NCBI GenBank assembly: GCA_937988735.1
Contig: CALKHQ010000149.1
Location: 1 to 5,596, forward strand
Direction of reading: 5' to 3'
Length of the DNA stretch: 5,596 nt
DNA from: an uncultured Alphaproteobacteria bacterium
Lineage (GTDB): Bacteria > Pseudomonadota > Alphaproteobacteria > CALKHQ01
Part shown: positions 1 to 5,377 of the stretch, piece by piece
How the letters are laid out: each line of letters begins with the position of its first letter
How positions within the stretch are numbered: the first letter of the stretch is position 1
Translations under genes and position numbers: made by a program
Notes under the pieces: model-generated
The model's database searches: none
Seen by the model: only the letters and a program-made list of their open reading frames with translations
What the model was told of the DNA's origin: nothing

Positions 1-1
1 G

Positions 2-325
2 CTCGCCAAGGCGGCCAGCGGTGCGCTTGAGCTGGTCCCGATGGTGGCCGTCACCAACCTCGCCCGCGCGCTGGGCGAGCTCGCCGACGCCGGCTACCGC
101 CTGTTCGGGCTGGACAGCGCGGCGAAGGCGCGGCTGGACGAGGCCGAGCTCTCCGGCCCGGTGGCGCTGGTCCTCGGCTCCGAAGGCAAGGGCCTGCGCC
201 GGCTGACCCAGGAGCATTGCGACCTCATGGTCCGCCTGCCCACCGGCAGCCGCCTCGCCGACCTCAACGTCTCGAACGCAGCCGCCATCTGCCTCTACGA
301 GCTCGCGCGACGGCGGAAGCCGTAG
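2..325 (+). CDS. rlmB: SpoU-family rRNA 2'-O-ribose methyltransferase, C-terminal part (RlmB/TrmH type)
   Basis: This is the last 107 codons of a gene whose start lies left of the window. It belongs to the SPOUT superfamily, which uses a trefoil-knot fold to transfer a methyl group from S-adenosylmethionine to a ribose 2'-OH. RlmB modifies G2251 in the peptidyl-transferase loop of 23S rRNA and acts in the cytoplasm as a dimer. The visible part carries the family motifs in order: ELVPMVAVTNLARAL (about residues 10-24 of the fragment), LVLGSEGKGLR (56-66), and LADLNVSNAAAICLYE (85-100), which form the SAM-binding knot. The gene ends soon after the last motif with a basic LARRRKP tail, as is normal, so the C-terminus is intact. 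An ATG at 41 is internal, because the frame and the homology run on upstream to the window edge. The family call is firm. The choice of RlmB over another TrmH-group enzyme rests on the VTNLARAL and GSEGKGLR wording and is less certain, since the N-terminal substrate-binding domain is missing. Confidence 0.88.
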   Translation, partial: LAKAASGALELVPMVAVTNLARALGELADAGYRLFGLDSAAKARLDEAELSGPVALVLGSEGKGLRRLTQEHCDLMVRLPTGSRLADLNVSNAAAICLYELARRRKP

Positions 326-329
326 CCGC

Positions 330-351
330 CGTTGCGGGAAACGCGGCAACG
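330..351 (+). terminator. Weak hairpin after the methyltransferase gene, possible terminator
   Basis: CGTTGC (330-335) can pair with GCAACG (346-351) around a 10-base loop. The stem can be extended outward by GCC (325-327) with GGC (353-355) across a small internal loop. It begins just past the stop codon at 323-325. No T-run follows, so it is a poor match to a classical intrinsic terminator. The rest of the 326-433 gap shows no tRNA or recognisable promoter. In DNA this GC-rich such stems also arise by chance. Confidence 0.25.
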
Positions 352-422
352 TGGCAATGCAGGGCGGCCGCACGGGCAGCGGAGCGGACGCTCCGGATCG
401 CCGGCGGTGGCGCGATGAGGCT

Positions 423-430
423 GGGAGGAA
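423..430 (+). promoter_or_regulatory. Ribosome binding site that decides the TTG start of the SDR gene
   Basis: GGGAGGAA contains GGAGG (424-428) and ends 3 bases before TTG at 434, leaving a 5-base gap from GGAGG to the start codon. An in-frame TGA at 416-418 rules out any start further upstream. The next candidates, the GTG codons at 461 and 464, would remove the first beta strand of the Rossmann fold and have no comparable purine stretch in front. The site therefore supports TTG. Confidence 0.7.
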
Positions 431-433
431 GGG

Positions 434-1213
434 TTGGAACTGAGGGTTGACGGCGCGCGGGTGGTGATCACCGCGGCGGGCAGCGGCATCGGCCGCGTGA
501 TGGCGCAGACGTTCCGCGAGGCCGGCGCCAGGGTCTTCATCTGCGACGTCGACGAGGCGGCGATGCGCCAGACGGAGGCCGACTTCGGCCTCGCCGGCGC
601 GGTGATCTGCGACGTCGCCGAGCCGGATTCGGTGGACCGGCTGTTCCGCACGGCCGAGGAGACGCTGGGCGGGCTCGACATCCTGATCAACAACGCCGGC
701 ATCGCCGGCCCGACCCTGCCGGTGGAGGAGATCCCGGTCGAGGACTGGAAACGCTGCATGGCCGTGAACATCGACGGCCAGTTCCTCTGCGCCCGCCGCG
801 CGGTACCGCTGCTGAAGGCGGCCGGCGGCGGCTCGATCATCAACCTGTCGTCGCTGGCCGGCCGGCTCGGCTATCCGCTGCGCACGCCCTATGCGGCGTC
901 GAAGTGGGCGGTGGTCGGCTTCACCAAGAGCCTGTCGATCGAGCTCGGGCCGCACAACATCCGGGTCAACGCCATCCTGCCGGGCATCGTCGAGGGGCCG
1001 CGCATCGACCGGGTGATCGCGGCCAAGGCGGAGCAGCGGGGCGTCACCTTCGAGGCGATGCGCGAGACCTACCTCAACATGGCGTCGCTGCGGGCGATGG
1101 TGACGGCGCAGGACATCGCCAACACGGCCCTCTTCGCCTGCTCCGACGCGGGCCGCCACATCTCCGGCCACACCTTCTGCGTCGACGCCGACGTCGACTC
1201 GATCCGGGCGTAG
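434..1213 (+). CDS. SDR-family NAD(P)-dependent oxidoreductase, TTG start
   Basis: The 259-residue product has the usual length of a classical short-chain dehydrogenase/reductase, a soluble, generally tetrameric enzyme that interconverts alcohols and ketones. The cofactor-binding turn is TAAGSGIG (residues 13-20), a variant of TGxxxGxG. An Asp at the end of the second strand (VFICD, D38) suggests NAD(H) rather than NADP(H). NNAG is at 86-89. The catalytic residues are N112 (AVNIDG), S140 (NLSS), Y153 and K157 (YAASK), with the normal 13-residue Ser-Tyr spacing, so the enzyme should be active. The segment GIVEGPRIDRVI (184-195) and the following 25 residues form the variable substrate lid. The C-terminus reads SGHTFCVDADVDSI, where many family members have VDGG. 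The GabD-type dehydrogenase follows 140 bases downstream, which suggests a shared pathway. The substrate cannot be read from sequence. FabG-like and sugar or polyol dehydrogenase roles are all possible, so no gene symbol is given. Confidence 0.92.
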   Translation: MELRVDGARVVITAAGSGIGRVMAQTFREAGARVFICDVDEAAMRQTEADFGLAGAVICDVAEPDSVDRLFRTAEETLGGLDILINNAGIAGPTLPVEEIPVEDWKRCMAVNIDGQFLCARRAVPLLKAAGGGSIINLSSLAGRLGYPLRTPYAASKWAVVGFTKSLSIELGPHNIRVNAILPGIVEGPRIDRVIAAKAEQRGVTFEAMRETYLNMASLRAMVTAQDIANTALFACSDAGRHISGHTFCVDADVDSIRA

Positions 1214-1237
1214 CCGGACCCTATTGTGGGCGGCACC

Positions 1238-1317
1238 GTCATGCCCGGGCTCCGGCCCGGGCCGTTCCCGCCGCCGGGCCTTCCCCCGGCGATGGGCGGG
1301 GCAGGCCCGGCCGTGAC
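1238..1317. repeat. REP/BIME-like composite palindrome between the SDR and aldehyde dehydrogenase genes
   Basis: The element is bounded by imperfect inverted ends. The left end is GTCATGCCCGGGC (1238-1250). The right end, read on the - strand from 1317, is GTCACGGCCGGGC, matching at 11 of 13 positions. Inside are two strong hairpins. One pairs GCCCGGGC (1243-1250) with GCCCGGGC (1255-1262) around TCCG. The other pairs CGCCGGG (1272-1278) with CCCGGCG (1285-1291) around a 6-base loop. A related element lies at 2829-2897. The wording resembles the GTCATGGCCGGGCTTG palindromes I recall from intergenic DNA of Rhizobiales; that link is from memory. No T-run follows, so it is not a clear terminator, though transcribed stems could stabilise or attenuate the mRNA. 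It fills most of the 140-base gap, leaving 24 bases before it and 36 after. Confidence 0.65.
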
Positions 1318-1340
1318 GCGGGAGCCAGGCGACGAGCTTC

Positions 1341-1348
1341 GGAGGAAG
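1341..1348 (+). promoter_or_regulatory. Ribosome binding site of the aldehyde dehydrogenase gene
   Basis: GGAGGAAG lies 5 bases before ATG at 1354, with nearly ideal composition and spacing. It settles the start, because the same reading frame stays open upstream to 904 through the SDR gene. A GTG at 1348 is also in frame, but it overlaps the site and is less likely. Confidence 0.8.
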
Positions 1349-1353
1349 TGACC

Positions 1354-2811
1354 ATGAGCCTCAAGGACCCCGCCCTGTTCCGCCAGCAGTGTTTCGTCAA
1401 CGGCCGCTGGGTCGATGCCCGCTCCGGCGACACCATCGCCGTGATCAACCCGTCCACCGGCGAAACGCTGGGCACCGTGCCGAAGATGGGGGCGGCCGAG
1501 ACCCGCGAGGCGATCGAGGCGGCCAACGCGGCCTGGCCGGCGTGGCGGGCGAAGACGGCGAAGGAGCGGGCGGCGATCCTCCGCCGCTGGAACGACCTCA
1601 TCCTCGCCAGCGCCGAGGACCTGGCGCGGCTGATGACGCTGGAGCAGGGCAAGCCGCTGGCCGAATCGAAGGGCGAGGTCGTCTATGGCGCCTCCTTCGT
1701 CGAATGGTTCGCCGAGGAGGCGAAGCGCATCTACGGCGACACCATCCCGACCTACGCGCGCGACCGGCGGATCGTGGTGGTGAAGGAGCCGGTCGGCGTG
1801 GTGGCCGCGATCACGCCGTGGAACTTCCCGATCGCGATGATCACCCGCAAGTGCGCGCCGGCGCTTGCCGCCGGCTGCACCGTGGTGGTGAAACCGGCGT
1901 CGGCCACCCCCTACTGCGCGCTGGCGCTGGCCGAGCTCGCCGACCGGGCCGGCATGCCCCCGGGCGTGCTGAACGTGGTCACCGGCGGCTCGAAGGAGGT
2001 GGGCGGCGAACTCACCGCCAACCCGCTTGTCCGCAAGCTCTCGTTCACCGGGTCCACCGCCGTCGGCAAGATCCTGCTGGAACAGTGCGCCGGCACGGTG
2101 AAGAAGGTTTCGATGGAGCTGGGCGGCAACGCGCCCTTCATCGTGTTCGACGACGCCGATCTCGACGCCGCGGTCGAGGGGGCGATCCAGTCCAAGTTCC
2201 GCAACACCGGCCAGACCTGCGTCTGCGCCAACCGCATTTTCGCCCAGAACGGCATCTACGACGCGTTCGTGGACAAGCTCGCGGCGGCGGTGGCGAAGCT
2301 CAAGGTCGGTGACGGCTTCGAGGACGGCGTCGCCCTCGGTCCGCTGATCGACGAGGATGCTGTGCGCAAGGTCGAGGAGCACGTTGCCGACGCCGTCGGC
2401 AAGGGCGCGCGGGTGCTGGTGGGCGGAAAGCGGCATCCGCGCGGCGGCACCTTCTTCGAACCGACGCTGGTCGCCGACGTCACCCCGGCGATGAAGGTGA
2501 TGAAGGAGGAGACCTTCGGCCCGATGGCGCCGGTGTTCCGGTTCGGGACCGAGGAAGAGGCGATCCGGATGGCGAACGACACCGAGTTCGGACTCGCCGC
2601 CTACTTCTATTCGCGCGACGTCGGCCGGGTGTGGCGGGTGGCCGAGGCGCTGGAATACGGGCTGGTCGGGATCAACGCCGGGCTGATCTCCACCGAGATC
2701 GCGCCGTTCGGCGGCTACAAGGAAAGCGGCCTCGGCCGCGAGGGTTCGAAGTACGGCATCGACGAGTTCGTCGAGGTCAAGTACCTGTGCATGGGCGGCA
2801 TCGACCGTTAG
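1354..2811 (+). CDS. gabD: NAD(P)-dependent succinate-semialdehyde dehydrogenase (GabD type)
   Basis: The 485-residue protein is full length for the aldehyde dehydrogenase superfamily (E. coli GabD is about 482). GabD oxidises succinate semialdehyde to succinate in the cytoplasm, the last step of 4-aminobutyrate breakdown. Visible motifs are TPWNFP with oxyanion-hole N157 (154-159), cofactor lysine K180 in VVVKPAS, FTGS (231-234), MELGGNAP with general-base E255, the FRNTGQTCVC loop with nucleophile C289 and second cysteine C291, and KEETFGP with E386. The C-terminal PFGGYKESGLGREGSKYGI segment (451-469) is typical of GabD. S183 in KPAS replaces the Glu of NAD-preferring KPSE enzymes, which favours NADP+. 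R165 and R283 sit where, from memory of SSADH structures, the substrate carboxylate is bound. Similarity to E. coli GabD, recalled from memory, is strong along the whole chain. No gabT or gabP is in view, so physiological substrates may include other short semialdehydes, such as glutarate semialdehyde or sulfolactaldehyde. The superfamily call is near certain; exact substrate is moderately sure. Confidence 0.93.
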   Translation: MSLKDPALFRQQCFVNGRWVDARSGDTIAVINPSTGETLGTVPKMGAAETREAIEAANAAWPAWRAKTAKERAAILRRWNDLILASAEDLARLMTLEQGKPLAESKGEVVYGASFVEWFAEEAKRIYGDTIPTYARDRRIVVVKEPVGVVAAITPWNFPIAMITRKCAPALAAGCTVVVKPASATPYCALALAELADRAGMPPGVLNVVTGGSKEVGGELTANPLVRKLSFTGSTAVGKILLEQCAGTVKKVSMELGGNAPFIVFDDADLDAAVEGAIQSKFRNTGQTCVCANRIFAQNGIYDAFVDKLAAAVAKLKVGDGFEDGVALGPLIDEDAVRKVEEHVADAVGKGARVLVGGKRHPRGGTFFEPTLVADVTPAMKVMKEETFGPMAPVFRFGTEEEAIRMANDTEFGLAAYFYSRDVGRVWRVAEALEYGLVGINAGLISTEIAPFGGYKESGLGREGSKYGIDEFVEVKYLCMGGIDR

Positions 2812-2828
2812 CCGCCCGAAACAGATGC

Positions 2829-2897
2829 GTCGTGGCCGGGCCCCGTCCCGGCCATCCCGTGTCGCCGCCCTGTCCCCGGACGAGGCCCGGGCATGAC
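2829..2897. repeat. REP/BIME-like inverted pair between the aldehyde dehydrogenase and ABC ATPase genes
   Basis: The left arm (2829-2848, starting GTCGTGGCCGGGCC) and the right arm (2897 back to 2878 on the - strand, starting GTCATGCCCGGGCC) match at 17 of 20 positions, so two repeat units stand head to head. The left unit also forms its own hairpin, TGGCCGGG (2833-2840) with CCCGGCCA (2847-2854) around CCCCGT. The arms share the GTCrTGsCCGGGC core with the element at 1238-1317. Only 17 bases separate it from the upstream stop codon and 24 from the downstream GTG start. It could act as a bidirectional stem or terminator-like block, though no T-run is present. Confidence 0.7.
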
Positions 2898-2921
2898 CAG
2901 AGGTAGCGGGAGCGAACGGAC

Positions 2922-3863
2922 GTGCTGACAGTCTCGCATCTCATCTACGACTACCCGGGCCTGCGCGCGCTCGACGACGTCTCGTTCTCGATCCGCCCCG
3001 GCACGATCACCGCCCTCGTCGGCCCCAACGGCGCCGGCAAGACGACGCTGATGCGCTGCGTCTCCGCGCTGGAGCGGCCGATGTCCGGCACCGTCACCAT
3101 CAACGGCGAGGACGCGCACAAGGACCCGCGGCGCACCCACGCGATCCTCGGCTACCTGCCCGACTTCTTCGGCCTCTACGAGACGCTGAGCGTGGAGCGC
3201 TGCCTCGCCTACCGGGCCGCGGCGCAGGGGCTGCCGAAGGCGCGGCGGCGGGCGGCGGTGGAGCGCGCGGCCGAGCGGATGCAGCTCACCGACCGGATGA
3301 AGCAGCGCGCGGGCTCGCTCTCCCGCGGCCTCAAGCAGCGGCTCGCCATCGCCCAGGCGATCATCCACGAGCCCGCCTTCCTGCTGCTCGACGAGCCCGC
3401 CTCCGGCCTCGACCCGGAGGCACGCATCCAGCTCTCGGAGGTGCTGCGCCAGCTTAGCCGGGACGGCATGACGCTGATGGTGAGCTCGCACATCCTGTCC
3501 GAACTCGAGGACTACGCCACCGACATGCTGATCATCCGCAACGGCAAGGCGGTGGACTTCCGCCCGCTCGGCGATGCTGCGGCGCGCGAGGGCGGCCCGG
3601 TGCGGCTCACCGTGTCGCTGGCGGTGCCCGACCAGCGCCTGGGCGAGGTGCTGCGGGCCTTCCCCGGCGTCGCCGCGACCACGGTCGAGGGCCGGTCGGC
3701 GAGCTTCCTCGCCCCGCCAGATCTCGAGACGCGCGCCGCGCTGCTCCGGCACCTGGTCGAGGCGGGGCTTCCCGTCGCCGGTTTCGGCCTGGAGCGGGCG
3801 GGGCTGCGCGCTGCCTACATGGCGCAGGCGGACAACGGCCAGCCGCAGGAGGCCGCGCAATGA
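2922..3863 (+). CDS. ABC transporter ATP-binding protein (ABC-2 exporter type)
   Basis: This 313-residue cytoplasmic ATPase should power the membrane protein encoded next to it. Nucleotide-binding motifs appear in order: Walker A GPNGAGKTT (34-42), the Q-loop region LGYLPDFFGLYETL (76-89), signature LSRGLKQR (133-140), Walker B FLLLDE (153-158, with D157 and E158), D-loop SGLD (161-164), and H-loop SSH (H190). The signature has Arg in place of the first Gly of LSGGQ, a variant I recall in ABC-2-type ATPases. The YLPDFFGLYETLSV wording is also typical of ABC-2 drug, gliding or unknown-cargo exporters rather than importers. After residue 225 comes an accessory C-terminal domain of about 85 residues, as in many exporters of this group. 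Translation starts at GTG behind GGGAG (2908-2912). The stop codon overlaps the next start in ATGA, indicating coupled translation. Cargo is unknown. Importer ATPases are unlikely because no binding protein is nearby. Confidence 0.93.
   Translation: MLTVSHLIYDYPGLRALDDVSFSIRPGTITALVGPNGAGKTTLMRCVSALERPMSGTVTINGEDAHKDPRRTHAILGYLPDFFGLYETLSVERCLAYRAAAQGLPKARRRAAVERAAERMQLTDRMKQRAGSLSRGLKQRLAIAQAIIHEPAFLLLDEPASGLDPEARIQLSEVLRQLSRDGMTLMVSSHILSELEDYATDMLIIRNGKAVDFRPLGDAAAREGGPVRLTVSLAVPDQRLGEVLRAFPGVAATTVEGRSASFLAPPDLETRAALLRHLVEAGLPVAGFGLERAGLRAAYMAQADNGQPQEAAQ
3848..3862 (+). promoter_or_regulatory. Shine-Dalgarno and ATGA overlap coupling ATPase to permease
   Basis: GGAGG (3848-3852) sits within the last codons of the ATPase gene, 7 bases before the permease ATG at 3860. 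That ATG shares ATGA with the ATPase stop codon (3861-3863). The arrangement is typical of translational coupling and should keep the two subunits in step. Confidence 0.8.
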
Positions 3864-5296
3864 ACCCGGAATTCGTGCGCAACCTGTGGGTCGAGCTGAC
3901 CCCGCCGCGGCTGGTGCTGGCGGTGCTGCTGCCCGGCGTGCTGATCCTCGCCGCCTGGCTCAGGCCCAACCCCGACTACAGCTTCATCAACAACGGCTCG
4001 CTGTTCCTCTACTACGTGGTCGCGGTCGTCTGGGGCACCCGCCGCGCCGCCAACGCGATCGGCAGCGAGGTGCGCGGGCGGACCTGGGAAGGCCAGGTGA
4101 TGTCGGCGCTGAGCGCCTGGTCGATGACGTGGGGCAAGCTCTTCGGCGGCTGCATCCTGGTGTGGATGTCGGCGCTGGTCTGCCTCGCCAGCTCGTTCGC
4201 GGTGGAGCTGCAGATCTTTCCGACAGCGACGGCGCTGGAGAATGCGGGACTGCGCATCTGCAACGGCTTCGCAGCCCAGGCCGTCGCGATGTCGAGCGCG
4301 CTGATCTTCCTGCGCAAGAGCGCGTCCGGGCAGTCGCTGAACTCCACCCTCAGCCAGACCGTCGGCATCCTCGCCTCGATCCTGTTCGGCATCCTGTTCA
4401 CGCCGACGACGACCCAGTACGACTGGCTGTGGACGGTGGCGGTCGCCCAGCTTCCTAGCCAGGCCGTGGTGGACTGGTACGGCATCGACGCCCGCGCCGA
4501 GACCTTCCGGCTGGTCTCGCTCGCCGTCTTCGTCGGCTGGACCTGGCTCGCCGCCAACCGGCTGATGCGGCACGTGCTGCAGTATTCCAGCCTGCCCTGG
4601 GCGTGGGTCGCCTTCGTGCTGTTCGTCGTCGTCTACGTCGGCGGCTTCTTCGCCAGCAGCGAGGGCGGGACCAGCGCCTGGCTTGCCGCGGCCTTCCTGG
4701 TGACGGCCTTCCTCGTCTACCCCGCCGCGCTGAGCGACGTGAAGGATGCAATCGCCTACGGCTGGCTGGCCCGCGACCTCGCCGGCGGGCGGATGCGCTC
4801 CGCACTGCAGCGGATGCCGGCGTGGCTGCCGACGCTGGTCATCCTGTTCGTGTTCGCGGTGGCGGTGGCGCTCACCGCGCCCTTCTCCACCTGGTCCGCG
4901 CTGGGGGAGGTGGGGGACATCGACCAGCTTCTGGCGATGATTGCCTCGGGCAACTGGCTCTCGACCAGCCTGATGCTGGCGATCCTGCTGTTCGTGATCC
5001 GCGACCTCGGCATCATCCACATGCTCGCCTTCTCCGATGCCGGCCGCTATTCGGATGTCGTCGCCTTCCTCGTGCTGATCGTCCTGTACCTCGTGATACC
5101 GGTCGCGGGAAGCGCCGCGGGCAAGATGGCGCTGGTGGCGGCGTTCATGCCGCTCGACCTCAACGACCCTCTCACCACGCTGGGGCCGGTCGCGGTCGAG
5201 GCGGTGCTGACCACCCTGGGGGCAGTCGTGATGGCGCGCCGGGCGGCGCGGCCGCCGAAGCCGCGCGCCGCCGCCCCGCAGACGGCAGCCGCTTGA
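3860..5296 (+). CDS. ABC-2-type transporter permease, about 12 predicted membrane helices
   Basis: The 478-residue inner-membrane protein is the partner of the ATPase just upstream. By eye, hydrophobic stretches lie near residues 17-35, 46-61, 93-117, 134-152, 164-182, 217-234, 246-264, 271-288, 321-340, 364-386, 400-418 and 440-458. Exact borders are uncertain. After the second helix comes RRAANAIGSEVRGRTWEG and then a GKLFGG segment (about 61-97), which matches the cytosolic coupling region of ABC-2 permeases (acidic, RxRT, then GK before the third helix). Many ABC-2 permeases have about six helices; twelve in one chain would suggest two fused halves. Residues 295-325 (DAIAYGWLARDLAGGRMRSAL) sit at the matching place in the second half and faintly echo the first. 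A proline/alanine-rich tail (463-478) ends the protein. No cargo can be inferred. The pairing with an ATPase argues against a secondary transporter. Confidence 0.85.
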   Translation: MNPEFVRNLWVELTPPRLVLAVLLPGVLILAAWLRPNPDYSFINNGSLFLYYVVAVVWGTRRAANAIGSEVRGRTWEGQVMSALSAWSMTWGKLFGGCILVWMSALVCLASSFAVELQIFPTATALENAGLRICNGFAAQAVAMSSALIFLRKSASGQSLNSTLSQTVGILASILFGILFTPTTTQYDWLWTVAVAQLPSQAVVDWYGIDARAETFRLVSLAVFVGWTWLAANRLMRHVLQYSSLPWAWVAFVLFVVVYVGGFFASSEGGTSAWLAAAFLVTAFLVYPAALSDVKDAIAYGWLARDLAGGRMRSALQRMPAWLPTLVILFVFAVAVALTAPFSTWSALGEVGDIDQLLAMIASGNWLSTSLMLAILLFVIRDLGIIHMLAFSDAGRYSDVVAFLVLIVLYLVIPVAGSAAGKMALVAAFMPLDLNDPLTTLGPVAVEAVLTTLGAVVMARRAARPPKPRAAAPQTAAA

Positions 5297-5336
5297 CCGC
5301 AGCCGCGGCGAATGCCCTCCTAGGCGGGTGAACAGA

Positions 5337-5355
5337 GCCGCCGCCGGACGGCGGC
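5337..5355 (+). terminator. GC hairpin after the permease gene, possible terminator
   Basis: GCCGCCG (5337-5343) pairs perfectly with CGGCGGC (5349-5355) around the 5-base loop CCGGA. It lies 40 bases after the permease stop and 22 bases before the next start codon. There is no T-run, so termination is doubtful. It could instead lower or tune access to the downstream ribosome binding site. The rest of the 5297-5377 gap shows nothing I recognise. Confidence 0.3.
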
Positions 5356-5360
5356 CAGCC

Positions 5361-5367
5361 GGAGGGG
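5361..5367 (+). promoter_or_regulatory. Ribosome binding site of the LVIVD gene
   Basis: GGAGGGG precedes ATG at 5378 by 10 bases and follows closely on the hairpin at 5337-5355. The spacing is slightly long but acceptable, and the translated product matches the family from its first dozen or so residues onward. Confidence 0.55.
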
Positions 5368-5377
5368 GAACGTCCGC

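Noticed and set aside
326..433. Possible tRNA or small RNA gene after the methyltransferase
   Set aside because: I looked for a cloverleaf and TTC-loop sequence because tRNA genes sometimes lie near rlmB, but found only one weak hairpin.
1238..1317. Reading the palindromes as CRISPR repeats or insertion-sequence ends
   Set aside because: There is no regular repeat-spacer series, no transposase between or beside them, and no clear target duplication.
904..1353. In-frame open extension that would make the aldehyde dehydrogenase 635 residues long
   Set aside because: It overlaps the SDR gene in another frame, is rich in Arg, Gly and Pro with no domain, and a strong ribosome binding site stands at the internal ATG (1354), which gives the normal family length.
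1069..2436. 455-residue open frame on the - strand opposite the dehydrogenases
   Set aside because: It spans two well-supported genes and their gap, and its translation is compositionally biased with no recognisable motif.
434..2811. A sulfoquinovose (sulfo-Entner-Doudoroff) degradation cluster
   Set aside because: An SDR and a GabD-like enzyme occur there, but no lactonase, dehydratase, aldolase or sulfoquinovosidase is visible.
2808..3860. 350-residue open frame on the - strand opposite the ABC ATPase
   Set aside because: It mirrors the ATPase gene almost exactly and lacks any domain; the + strand has all ABC motifs.
3574..4458. 294-residue + strand frame across the ATPase-permease junction
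   Set aside because: It is a shifted-frame shadow with Arg/Ala-rich content, overlapping two supported genes.
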